Assembly: GCA_003599535.1 (NCBI GenBank)
Contig: QZKQ01000033.1
Location: 1 to 48,836, forward strand
Length of the DNA: 48,836 bases
From: Candidatus Zixiibacteriota bacterium
GTDB taxonomy: Bacteria; Electryoneota; B3-LCP
Direction: 5' to 3'
Below are positions 42,401 to 48,836 of this stretch, one piece after another. Below the pieces are notes generated by a model. The model did no database searches. It was not told where the DNA came from and saw only the letters and a program-made list of their open reading frames with translations. Each line of letters opens with the position of its first letter. The stretch's first letter is position 1. Position numbers and translations under genes: made by a program.

Positions 42401-42662
42401 TTCGAGCGACGCATTAACCGTATCTCCCAATCCCTTTAATCCGGTAACTTCCGTCAGCTTTGAGCAGCGAGCGGCGAGCAATGTCAGGCTCCGGGTCTAC
42501 GACACCGCCGGCCGCGAAATAACGACTCTGGTGAACGGATGGAAGAACGCGGGCAGCCACGAGGTGACCTTCGACGGCGCCGGGCTGCCTTCCGGGGTGT
42601 ACCTGCTGAGGATGGAGGCGGGGAGTTTCACGCAGGCGCAGAAGCTGGTGCTGCTGAAGTAA
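39447..42662 (+). CDS. Large secreted right-handed beta-helix protein with type IX sorting domain
   Basis: A 1071-residue exported protein. After a signal peptide (KRILRNVMLLAAWAVLSAAA) it holds two related halves. Each starts with a conserved unit: VSGHWTAAGSPYLVQGEITI, LDPGVQVVFQG and AADSIIFTAAD near residues 30-95, repeated as VSGHWSADASPYLVGGDLTI near 428. Each half continues with parallel beta-helix coils of the polymorphic outer membrane type: GGALFCGSGSNPLIRDCTFA, GGGIYWNAS, CTFxxN and CTIYGNAA variants. Such helices often bind or cut polysaccharides; no catalytic residues are evident. Residues about 844-975 match the sandwich domain of the 35909-37729 protein, and the last 80 residues are the sorting domain (VSPNPFNPVTSVSFEQRAAS to QAQKLVLLK). 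The ATG has GGAGAAGGG just upstream. Confidence 0.88.
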   Translation: MKRILRNVMLLAAWAVLSAAAGATDIPPGPVSGHWTAAGSPYLVQGEITIPIGQSLILDPGVQVVFQGHYKFLIRGFLEAVGNAADSIIFTAADPGSGWWGLRFLNAPDSSRLEYCILERGRAVGVYPDSNGYGGGLFCYRSNPVIRHCTFRQNYCEWYGAAACFWQQSNPTVEACLFSDNRSDDDGGALFCGSGSNPLIRDCTFANNWALAWGGGICSFWSDPIIANCTFHDNWADDGGALFYYETGGILERCTIYGNAANMAGGIFNHVGSSTLITHCTLYGNDASSNGGGIYWNASTATVENTIVAGNTGSGGMYFYNSPAAQVRYSDIASNLPQNFAGGVPAGLGVPVTVNLNGDPCDLYFNLLLVPDFFDPLLGDFRLQVGSPCRDAGDPASPPDPDSSIADQGAVYTPPYLTGTYVPGGNVSGHWSADASPYLVGGDLTIPAGQLLSISPGVDVIFLGAYFLEVHGLLQAMGTAADSIIFTAADTVTGWQGLHFLDAPGGSALWYCRLQYGKAWGTAPNEASCGGAVYCENAAPSLIHCLFQGNVAALNGGALACSDGSPTVQFCTFSGNSAGQYGGAIHAAYSNIVIQECLVTGNEAVAGGGGIHITGDSSPNISHCTVEYNSADLGGGVYLHWCQGTVNYTTISSNSAWKGAGLACDYAGAGLNLHHCTIRDNAAQQHGGGIWSRHYVSGLHGTLRQSTVVDNAAVAGGGVYCDAYSGLTLHSNIIANNSGGGLYRTLPAGGTISYNDFYGNGGGAFAGSGIPANLGLLVTFNANRDSCDAYFNLLADPRFVNAALDDFQLLPDSPCIDAGNPAAMYNDPDGTVADMGAWFYNQSPLRLTLAPLNPPVLIPAGGGSFSCNVLVENLSTGPVQFDFWTMVTLPSGSLLGPLFNYTDRTIAANASLTRNFTQSVGAGVGAGLYLYRGYVGQYPSVIWAQDQFEILKLPAGNGDYTAASADGWGICWEQPGERSQTAAVPSSDALTVSPNPFNPVTSVSFEQRAASNVRLRVYDTAGREITTLVNGWKNAGSHEVTFDGAGLPSGVYLLRMEAGSFTQAQKLVLLK

Positions 42663-42689
42663 CGTCGCAACTTTCGAACTTTCAGACGA

Positions 42690-42726
42690 AGCCGGGAGCG
42701 GTCGAAGGCCGCTCCCGGCTTTAATT
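42690..42726 (+). terminator. Terminator of the beta-helix protein gene
   Basis: Perfect 12-base stem (AGCCGGGAGCGG, 42690-42701, facing 42709-42720), 7-base loop, followed by TTAATT, 28 bases after the stop. Confidence 0.85.
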
Positions 42727-42772
42727 CTGGTGAAACCCCCGAATGGAATCGGGAGTACAAAACGCGGGTTGC

Positions 42773-42808
42773 ATTCCCCGGCGGAGTCGGGGAATCGCGA
42801 GCTTTTTT
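42773..42808 (+). terminator. Second hairpin with T-run before the yggS promoter
   Basis: ATTCCCCG (42773-42780) facing CGGGGAAT (42788-42795), 7-base loop, then cgcgagc and six T residues. It could be a backup terminator insulating the next operon. Confidence 0.55.
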
Positions 42809-42809
42809 A

Positions 42810-42838
42810 TTGATTTGACCGCAATAAATGGTTATATT
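42810..42838 (+). promoter_or_regulatory. Promoter of the yggS-divIVA-ileS cluster
   Basis: TTGATT (42810-42815), 17-base spacer, TATATT (42833-42838), 28 bases before the GTG start of yggS. An ATG at 42828 lies inside it and so cannot be the start codon. Confidence 0.65.
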
Positions 42839-42866
42839 AACAAGCTATACAATCAGGACAACGCTT

Positions 42867-43571
42867 GTGACGGATCGGCCCAACCCCCTGGCGGAAAACC
42901 TGGAAAGGGTCCGCCGCCGCATGGCCGAAGCGGCCCGGCAGGCCGGACGGCGGCCGGATGAGGTGTTCCTGGTGGCGGTCAGCAAGACCGTGGACCCCGC
43001 CCGCATCCTGGAGGCGTTGCGCTGCGGCGTCCTGGCCCTGGGCGAAAACCGGGTCCAGGAAGCTCGCGACAAATGGCCGGTTCTGGAAGCGGAAATGCGC
43101 CGCCGCGGCGCCGAATTCCACCTCGTGGGGCACCTGCAGACCAACAAGGCCAAGGACGCCGTGCGGCTCTTCGATCTGATCCAGTCCCTGGATTCCGAGC
43201 GGCTGGCGGTGGAACTGGACCGCCGCGCCGCGGAAATCGGGAAGGTGCAGCGGGTGCTGATCGAGGTCAACACTTCCGGGGAACTGACCAAGTTCGGCGT
43301 CGAACCCGGAGAGGCTGCCCTGCTGATCGAAACGGTGCGCAGTCTGAAGGCCCTGCAACTGGAGGGGTTGATGACCATCGGCCCTCTGGGCGGCGGACCG
43401 GAGGCGGCGCGCCGGGCGTTCCGCACTCTGCGGGAACTGCGCGAGGCGAACGGCGGTCCCGCCCGGCTGCCGGTGCTGTCCATGGGGATGACCCAGGACT
43501 TCGAGGCGGCCATCGCCGAGGGCGCCACCATGATCCGGGTGGGTACCGCCCTGTTTGGAGATCGAGGTTAA
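42867..43571 (+). CDS. yggS: YggS/PLPBP family pyridoxal phosphate homeostasis protein
   Basis: A 234-residue PLP-binding protein of the YggS/YlmE family, which keeps free PLP and amino/keto-acid pools in balance; no reaction is established. The PLP lysine is in VFLVAVSKTVDPARILEALR near residue 36. Other marks are LALGENRVQEARDKW, FHLVGHLQTNKAKDAV, IQSLDSERLAVELDRRA, VNTSGELTKFGVEP and the closing LSMGMTQDFEAAIAEGATMI followed by RVGTALFGDRG. The GTG at 42867 has AGGA 8 bases upstream and lies below the promoter. It heads the cluster yggS, yggT, divIVA, pnp, unknown, ileS with gaps of 0-21 bases. Confidence 0.93.
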   Translation: MTDRPNPLAENLERVRRRMAEAARQAGRRPDEVFLVAVSKTVDPARILEALRCGVLALGENRVQEARDKWPVLEAEMRRRGAEFHLVGHLQTNKAKDAVRLFDLIQSLDSERLAVELDRRAAEIGKVQRVLIEVNTSGELTKFGVEPGEAALLIETVRSLKALQLEGLMTIGPLGGGPEAARRAFRTLRELREANGGPARLPVLSMGMTQDFEAAIAEGATMIRVGTALFGDRG

Positions 43572-43583
43572 ATCGGAACTTCC

Positions 43584-43880
43584 ATGCCCATTTTGGGTCA
43601 CCTGCTGCTGGCGCTGGCTTCCGTGCTGAACATCCTGTTTCAGTTGGCCGTCGTCCTGTTCATCGGGCGCGCCGTCATGTCCTGGATCCAGGCCGATCCG
43701 CGCCAGTCCCTCGTGCGGCTGTTTTACGATCTGTCGGAGCCGGTCCTGGGGCCCATCCGGCGCCTGGTGCCGCCCATCGGAGCGGTGGATTTAAGCCCGC
43801 TGATTGCCATCCTCATCATCATATTCCTCAGGCACTTCCTGGTACCCAGCTTGCGCTATGCGGGCTACCAGCTCATCTGA
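43584..43880 (+). CDS. YggT family membrane protein
   Basis: A 98-residue membrane protein of the YggT/YlmG family. Members are needed for normal envelope or division behaviour in several bacteria and for nucleoid distribution in plastids, but the mechanism is unknown. Two hydrophobic parts: residues 5-35 (HLLLALASVLNILFQLAVVL, then FIGRAVMSWIQADPRQSLVR) and 65-85 (LSPLIAILIIIFLRHFLVPS). The family hallmark is the R-x-x-x-SWI turn followed by a Pro-rich loop (LSEPVLGPIRRLVPPIGAVD), all seen here. It follows yggS by 12 bases, the usual pairing. Confidence 0.9.
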   Translation: MPILGHLLLALASVLNILFQLAVVLFIGRAVMSWIQADPRQSLVRLFYDLSEPVLGPIRRLVPPIGAVDLSPLIAILIIIFLRHFLVPSLRYAGYQLI

Positions 43881-43901
43881 TCCGGCGCACCGGAGAAACG
43901 C

Positions 43902-44390
43902 ATGAAGCTGACTCCCCTGGAAATCCGCAAGATGGAGTTCAACCGCTCCCTGCGGGGCTACAATCCCGAAGAGGTGCGCGCGTTCCTGGATACCGTGGCC
44001 GACCAGGTGGACGCCGTGCAGCGGGAAGCCAACGACTTTTCCGACAAGATCGTGCGGCTGGAAACCCGCCTGTCCGACTTCCAGGTGATGCAGAGCACCC
44101 TCCAGGATACGCTGATGAAGGCGGAGGAGACGTCCCACCGCATGCGGGCGGATTCCCAGCGGGAGGGCGAGATCATCAAGCGGGAAGCGGAGCTGGAGGC
44201 CCAGCGCATCCTGGCCGAGGCCGGCACCCAGCTCGACCATCTGCGCAACGAGATCCTGATGCTGCAGAGCCGCCGCGACACGTTCATCCGCAAACTGAAG
44301 TACCTGCTGCAAAGCCAAAGCGAGTTGATAGACATACTGGAGAACACCGATTTCACCGCCGATGAGGGCGACAACCGGGAGACCCCATGA
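43902..44390 (+). CDS. divIVA: DivIVA domain protein
   Basis: A 162-residue coiled-coil protein with the DivIVA N-terminal domain: [20 protein letters not shown], then [20 protein letters not shown]. In Gram-positive bacteria DivIVA binds curved membrane at poles and septa and recruits division or growth proteins. The Phe/Arg membrane-contact residues typical of the first loop (F-x-x-x-x-R-G-Y) are present. Residues 40-145 are almost continuous heptad-like coiled coil, ending [14 protein letters not shown] and an acidic tail. Its stop overlaps the nucleoside phosphorylase ATG by four bases. A DivIVA protein is less usual in FCB lineages, so the role there is open. Confidence 0.88.
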   Translation: MKLTPLEIRKMEFNRSLRGYNPEEVRAFLDTVADQVDAVQREANDFSDKIVRLETRLSDFQVMQSTLQDTLMKAEETSHRMRADSQREGEIIKREAELEAQRILAEAGTQLDHLRNEILMLQSRRDTFIRKLKYLLQSQSELIDILENTDFTADEGDNRETP

Positions 44391-45208
44391 GAGAGATCCG
44401 TCACCAACTGGCAGAAACCTTACCCTACATCCGGAAGTATACCAACGCCACCCCGGAAATCGGCATCATCCTGGGCACCGGGCTGGGGGCGCTGGCACAG
44501 GAAATTCAGGCTGAGGTCACTCTGGATTACCAGGACGTCCCGCATTTCCCCATTTCCACAGTGGAATTCCACGCCGGCAAGCTGATCTTCGGGACGCTGA
44601 GCGGCAAATCCGTGGTGGCCATGCAGGGGCGCTTTCACTACTACGAAGGCTATTCCATGAAGCAGATCACCTACCCGGTCCGCGTGATGAAGGCCCTGGG
44701 GGTGAAGACCCTGCTGATTTCCAACGCCTGTGGGGGGATGAACCCGATTTACCGCGCCGGCGACATCATGATCATGGAAGACCACATCAACCTGCTGGGC
44801 GACAACCCCCTGATCGGCGAGAACGATCCCGAGCTGGGGCCGCGCTTTCCCGACATGTCCGAGCCCTACACCCGCAAGCTGATTCGCCTGGCCGAGCAGG
44901 TGGCGCTGGAGAAGAGCCTGAAGGTGCAACGGGGGGTGTACGTAGCCGTGGCCGGTCCCAACCTGGAAACCCGGGCGGAGTACCGTTTCCTGCGGGCCAT
45001 CGGGGCCGATGTGGTGGGCATGAGCACCATCCCGGAAGTCACCGTGGCCAACCATGCGGGGATGCAGGTGCTGGGCCTGTCGGTCATCACCGACGAGTGC
45101 TTCCCCGATGCTCTGAAGCCGGCCAAGATCGAGCACATCATTGAAACGGCGGCCGGGGCCGAGCCCAAGCTGACCTACATCATGAAGACCGTGGTGGAAA
45201 GGCTCTGA
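44387..45208 (+). CDS. Purine-nucleoside phosphorylase
   Basis: A 273-residue trimeric-type purine-nucleoside phosphorylase (PNP family 2, related to PunA and the mammalian enzyme), splitting inosine and guanosine with phosphate for purine salvage. Marks: [16 protein letters not shown] with the phosphate-binding serine replaced by Thr (GTGLG in place of GSGLG), [55 protein letters not shown], then [20 protein letters not shown] and the base-binding region [27 protein letters not shown]. The ATG overlaps divIVA by four bases and the stop overlaps the next start by one, so the three genes are tightly coupled. Confidence 0.94.
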   Translation: MREIRHQLAETLPYIRKYTNATPEIGIILGTGLGALAQEIQAEVTLDYQDVPHFPISTVEFHAGKLIFGTLSGKSVVAMQGRFHYYEGYSMKQITYPVRVMKALGVKTLLISNACGGMNPIYRAGDIMIMEDHINLLGDNPLIGENDPELGPRFPDMSEPYTRKLIRLAEQVALEKSLKVQRGVYVAVAGPNLETRAEYRFLRAIGADVVGMSTIPEVTVANHAGMQVLGLSVITDECFPDALKPAKIEHIIETAAGAEPKLTYIMKTVVERL

Positions 45209-45957
45209 TGCGCAGCACAGGCAGTACCCTAAGCATGATCCTGGCGCTGCTGTGCCTCTCGGCCGGCGTCGCGACCGCCCTGGAAGGGTGGTACACCGAA
45301 GAGGAAGTGCGTTTCCCCGCCATGGGGCAGACCGCGCCCTACACCATCGTGCGCCGGAGCTGGTACACTGATGATTGCATGCGCAAGGATGAGGAGTGGA
45401 AGGGGATCACCATCGCCCGCTTTGACCAGGACCGGATCTACTACCTGGAACCGGGCCTGGAAGGCTACTTTGAGATCACTCCGGAAATGCTGCAGCGCAA
45501 TGCCCTGACCGACCTGAAGGCCTTCGGCGCAGTGGAGGATAGCCGGGGCAAGTTGCACTTCCCCGAAGATCTGTTCGTGCGTACCGAAACGCGGAAGCGC
45601 ATCGGCCCCTGGGACACCTACCAGGTGATGACCAACCCCATCTACCGGGATCCCCAGCGCCCCTACATGGTACTGTGGTACAGCCACCAGGTTGACTTCC
45701 CCGTGCAATTGCTCGGAAACCAGCTCCGGCAGTTCTTCGGGGATTCACCGGAAGTGAAGGGGCTGTTCGAGCGCATCCGCCAGTTTGAAGGATACCCGGT
45801 GCGCACTGAAGCCCACGGCCTGGGCGGCACGGTCGTCACCACCCTCCGCAAGGTGGAATACCACAAGGACATTGATCCCTCGATGTTCGAGGTGCCCGAG
45901 AATTACCATCAATTGCCCACGCCGGACCAGATGCCCGGCATGAGGCCGTCGAAATAA
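45208..45957 (+). CDS. Secreted protein of unknown function before ileS
   Basis: A 249-residue exported protein. The signal peptide spans residues 1-25 (TLSMILALLCLSAGVATA). The mature part is a mixed alpha/beta protein without known motifs: GWYTEEEVRFPAMGQTAPYT, then TIARFDQDRIYYLEPGLEGY and FEITPEM. The pattern of a measured value followed by a Y/F-x-E-I/M strand resembles DUF4412 or LolA-like periplasmic proteins, as in the protein at 33069-34037, and both end with a similar motif (here SMFEVPENYHQL). Stop and start of the phosphorylase and this gene share one base (TGATG), and ileS begins 8 bases after its stop. Function unknown; any link to ileS is only positional. Confidence 0.75.
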   Translation: MRSTGSTLSMILALLCLSAGVATALEGWYTEEEVRFPAMGQTAPYTIVRRSWYTDDCMRKDEEWKGITIARFDQDRIYYLEPGLEGYFEITPEMLQRNALTDLKAFGAVEDSRGKLHFPEDLFVRTETRKRIGPWDTYQVMTNPIYRDPQRPYMVLWYSHQVDFPVQLLGNQLRQFFGDSPEVKGLFERIRQFEGYPVRTEAHGLGGTVVTTLRKVEYHKDIDPSMFEVPENYHQLPTPDQMPGMRPSK

Positions 45958-45965
45958 CCCGGACT

Positions 45966-48836
45966 ATGTTCGAACCCGTAGATAAAAACGTCCGCTTCCC
46001 CGCCCGGGAAGAAGCCCTCCTGGATTTCTGGGATAAGCAGGAAATTTTCCGCAAGACCGAAGAGCAGCGCGCCGGCGCCCCGGAATACGTCTTCTACGAC
46101 GGCCCCCCGGGAACCAACGGCGTGCCCCACATCGGCCACATGATGCAGTCGGCCCTGAAGGACCTGTGGCCCCGCTTCAAGATCATGCAGGGGTACCATG
46201 TCATCCGCAAGGCGGGGTGGGATACCCACGGGCTGCCCATTGAGCTGACGGCGGAAAAGGAACTGAAGCTGGCTTCCAAGCGGGACATTCAGAACTACGG
46301 GGTCGAAAAGTACATTGACTACTGCCGCTCCACCGTGTTCCGCTACATGGGCGCCTGGGAGCAGGCCATCCGGCGCAGCGGGCGTTTCCTGGACATGAAG
46401 AACGCCTACATGACCCTGTCCAACGACTACATCCAGTCGGACTGGTACCTGCTGAAGCTGGCCTGGGAGCGGAAGCTGGAAGCCGGCCGGGTCGAACTGG
46501 CCGGGCGCGACGTCAGTCCGCGGTTCCTGTACAAGGACTACCGCATCATGCCGTATTGCGCCCGCTGCGGTACGACCCTGTCCAACTTCGAGGTGGCCGA
46601 AGGGTACAAGGACGTCAAGGACATGACCCTGACGGCCCGGTTCCCGGTGGACGGCCTGCCGGGGCACTTCTTCGCCGCCTGGACCACCACTGCCTGGACC
46701 CTGCTGTCCAATGTGGCCCTGGCGGTTGGCCCGGATATTGACTATGTGGCCGCCCGCCTGACGGAAGACGCCGAAGGAGGCAAGGCCGGGGAGGTCGTCA
46801 TCCTGGCCCAGGCCCGGTTGGAAGCTTATCGGAAACAGTTGGGGTCGTGGGAGATTCTCTGGACGAAGAAGGGCAGCGAGCTGGCGGGGATGCGCTACCA
46901 CCCCCTGTGGGACTGGCAGCGCAATGAGAAAGCCCACGTGGTGTTAGCCGACGATTACGTCACCACCGAGGACGGCGCCGGCATCGTGCACCTGGCGCTC
47001 TACGGCGAGGACGACTTCCGCATCATCCGCCGCGAAGGCCTGCCCCTGGTGCAGAACGTGGATGAAACCGGCCACACCCGCCCACAGACGAATTCCTTCG
47101 CCGGACGCTACTTCCGCGACGAGGCCCTGGACGTGGACATCATCCGCGACCTGGCCGCCCGGGGGCTGCTGCTGCACAAGGAGAAGCACGAACACGCCTA
47201 CCCCTTCTGTTACCGCTGCGACGCCGCCCTGATGTACTTCGCCCGGCCGGGCTGGTTTCTGCGCACTGCCTCCTACCGCGAAGAGATGCTGAAGGCGAAC
47301 TCCTACATCAACTGGCAGCCGCCGTTCATCAAGGAGGGGCGCTTCGGCAACTGGCTGGAAAACACCATAGACTGGAACGTCACCCGGGAACGCTACTGGG
47401 GCAGTCCCCTGCCGGTATGGACCTGCCGCCGCCCCGGCTGCGACGGCGAGATCTGCGCCGGCAGCCTGGACGAGCTGCGCGCCCTGGCCGGCCCGGACCT
47501 GGACCGGATCCTCTACAATGAAAAGACCGGCGGCCTGGACCTGCACAAGCCGCTGATTGACCGGGTGAAGATCCCCTGCCCGCGGTGCGGCGAAACCATG
47601 GAACGCGAGAATTTCGTGCTCGATTCCTGGTTCAATGCCGGGCTGATGTTCATCGGCCAGTGGGGCTATCCTGCGGCCCCGGGATCCCCTGAACTCATCT
47701 GGAAGCAGTACCCCGCGGACTTCATCTGCGAGGCCATTGACCAGACCCGCGGCTGGTTTTACACCCTGCTGGCCTGTTCCACCCTCTTCGCCCTGGGCAA
47801 CGACCTGCCGGAACGGGACTGGTCCTGCTACCGCAACGTCATCTGCACGGATCTGGTGCTGGACGAGGAAGGCCGCAAGATGTCCAAATCGCGCGGCAAT
47901 GTGGTGGATCCCATCAAGCTGTTCAACGACCTGGGCGCCGACGCCACCCGCTGGGTGTTCTACGCCAGCAACCCCTGGAACGTGAAGCGTTTCTCGGCCG
48001 AGACGGTGCGCGAAGCGGTGCGCGATGTCATTCTGCCGTTGTGGAACGCCTACTCCTTCTTCGTCACCTACGCCCGGGTGGACGGCTGGACTCCCGAACC
48101 GGATCCGCCCGCCTCCGACCACCCCCTGGATCGCTGGCTGATGAGCGAGCTGGCCATCCTGCAGCGCGAAGTAACCCGGAACCTGGAAACCTACGACGTG
48201 GCCCCGGCCGCTGCCGCCATCACCCGCTTCCTGGATCAATTGACCAACTGGTACATCCGGCGTTCACGGCGGCGCTTCTGGAAATCGGGCGACGACCAGG
48301 ACAAGCGCGGCGCCTACGCCACGCTGTACCGGGCGCTGACCGACTTCACCCTGATGCTGGCCCCCTTCCTCCCCTTCATCACGGAGGAGATCTACCAGAA
48401 CCTGGTGCGCTCGGTCAACCCCCAGGCGCCGGAATCCGTGCACCTGTGCCGCTGGCCGGTAGCCGCGGCGGCAGTGGACGAGGAGCTGTCCCGGCGCATG
48501 GACCTGGCCCGCCGCGTGGTGCGCTCCGGCCGCGACCTGCGCCAGAAGCACGGGGCCAAGGTGCGTCAGCCGCTGCGGCAAATCAGCGTGGTGCTGCCCG
48601 GCACGGAGGGGCCGGGCCTGGAATCCCTGGCGGACTTGGTGGCCGACGAATTAAACGTGCGCCAGGTGAACGTACTGGCGGATGATTCCCAGCTCGTGAC
48701 CCTGAAGGCGCAACCCAACTTCCGGGCGCTGGGCCCGCGTTTCGGCAAGGAGGTTAACCAGGCGGCCGAGGCGATTCGCGCGCTGTCGCCGGAATTGGTG
48801 GGCGCGCTGGATCGCGGGGAGACCGTCACCGCCGGA
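45966..48836 (+). CDS. ileS: Isoleucyl-tRNA synthetase, cut by the window end
   Basis: 957 residues are visible of about 1050 expected; the frame is open to the last base. The enzyme charges tRNA-Ile with isoleucine. The class I HIGH motif is GVPHIGHMM near residue 58, and KMSKSRGN near 640 is the second ATP motif. The editing domain lies between, beginning at the CARCGT region near 200 and including AWTTTAWTLLSNVALAVGPD. A cysteine-rich zinc-type region (IPCPRCGE near 540) and PLWNAYSFFVTYARVDGW near 705 follow. The wording of the HIGH region and the anticodon-domain opening resemble the IleS2 (eukaryote-like) type, though the second motif is KMSKS like IleS1. It ends the cluster starting at yggS. 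The missing C-terminus lies beyond 48836. Confidence 0.95.
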   Translation, partial: MFEPVDKNVRFPAREEALLDFWDKQEIFRKTEEQRAGAPEYVFYDGPPGTNGVPHIGHMMQSALKDLWPRFKIMQGYHVIRKAGWDTHGLPIELTAEKELKLASKRDIQNYGVEKYIDYCRSTVFRYMGAWEQAIRRSGRFLDMKNAYMTLSNDYIQSDWYLLKLAWERKLEAGRVELAGRDVSPRFLYKDYRIMPYCARCGTTLSNFEVAEGYKDVKDMTLTARFPVDGLPGHFFAAWTTTAWTLLSNVALAVGPDIDYVAARLTEDAEGGKAGEVVILAQARLEAYRKQLGSWEILWTKKGSELAGMRYHPLWDWQRNEKAHVVLADDYVTTEDGAGIVHLALYGEDDFRIIRREGLPLVQNVDETGHTRPQTNSFAGRYFRDEALDVDIIRDLAARGLLLHKEKHEHAYPFCYRCDAALMYFARPGWFLRTASYREEMLKANSYINWQPPFIKEGRFGNWLENTIDWNVTRERYWGSPLPVWTCRRPGCDGEICAGSLDELRALAGPDLDRILYNEKTGGLDLHKPLIDRVKIPCPRCGETMERENFVLDSWFNAGLMFIGQWGYPAAPGSPELIWKQYPADFICEAIDQTRGWFYTLLACSTLFALGNDLPERDWSCYRNVICTDLVLDEEGRKMSKSRGNVVDPIKLFNDLGADATRWVFYASNPWNVKRFSAETVREAVRDVILPLWNAYSFFVTYARVDGWTPEPDPPASDHPLDRWLMSELAILQREVTRNLETYDVAPAAAAITRFLDQLTNWYIRRSRRRFWKSGDDQDKRGAYATLYRALTDFTLMLAPFLPFITEEIYQNLVRSVNPQAPESVHLCRWPVAAAAVDEELSRRMDLARRVVRSGRDLRQKHGAKVRQPLRQISVVLPGTEGPGLESLADLVADELNVRQVNVLADDSQLVTLKAQPNFRALGPRFGKEVNQAAEAIRALSPELVGALDRGETVTAG

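Noticed and set aside
1-48836. tRNA, rRNA, CRISPR array or riboswitch
   Set aside because: Intergenic regions were read for cloverleaf ends, regular spacer arrays and known leader motifs; none was convincing. A covariance-model scan (tRNAscan-SE, Infernal) would settle this.

Overview
The window reads as GC-rich (low 60s percent by eye) bacterial chromosome from a Gram-negative lineage, most likely an uncultured high-GC member of the Fibrobacteres-Chlorobi-Bacteroidetes (FCB) superphylum. Three large secreted proteins end in the type IX secretion style sorting domain (NPFNP, then an Ig-like fold, then QKLxLLK). There is a PorV-like outer membrane protein, and outer membrane lipoprotein machinery (Lnt, BamD). 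The promoters are not of the Bacteroidetes -33/-7 type: they look like TTGAC(T/A), 17-18 bases, TATATT, which argues against Bacteroidetes proper. A finer placement cannot be supported from sequence reading alone. No rRNA, tRNA or CRISPR array was seen.

Layout. 1-1610: a mobile/repeat region with a truncated GxxExxY gene, a REP-associated Y1 transposase between two copies of a hairpin module, and short-period repeats. 1700-3920: small accessory genes (AHSA1/SRPBCC protein, lipoprotein, GNAT acetyltransferase, zinc-ribbon membrane protein). 4060-5410: a cysteine-desulfurase-like enzyme on the minus strand with its own terminator. 5480-8360: a four-gene minus-strand operon that looks like a nitric-oxide response unit (Rrf2/NsrR-like regulator, DUF2249-DUF438-hemerythrin protein, YgbA, unknown 158-residue protein), with a clear promoter and an overlapping operator-like palindrome. 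8480-11510: a secreted seven-repeat propeller protein and a PorV-family protein.

11560-24820 is a dense plus-strand housekeeping run: yicC, gmk, rpoZ, coaBC, family 4 uracil-DNA glycosylase, dnaB, a (p)ppGpp synthetase/hydrolase, ruvX, a Gfo/Idh/MocA oxidoreductase, lnt, a small membrane protein, a BamD-like lipoprotein and nadD. Several neighbours overlap by 4 bases (ATGA), so translation is probably coupled. 24950-28360 holds a ResB-family protein and an acyl-CoA carboxylase carboxyltransferase subunit. 28700-32980 holds two tandem membrane alkaline-phosphatase-superfamily proteins in which the sulfatase active-site cysteine is replaced by threonine.

33069-42660 alternates minus-strand transporters (AGCS and DAACS sodium symporters) with plus-strand secreted proteins, each pair divergent with back-to-back promoters. 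42810-48836 is the cluster yggS, yggT, divIVA, purine nucleoside phosphorylase, a secreted protein of unknown role, and ileS (cut by the window end). This order recalls the ylm-divIVA-ileS block of Gram-positive bacteria.
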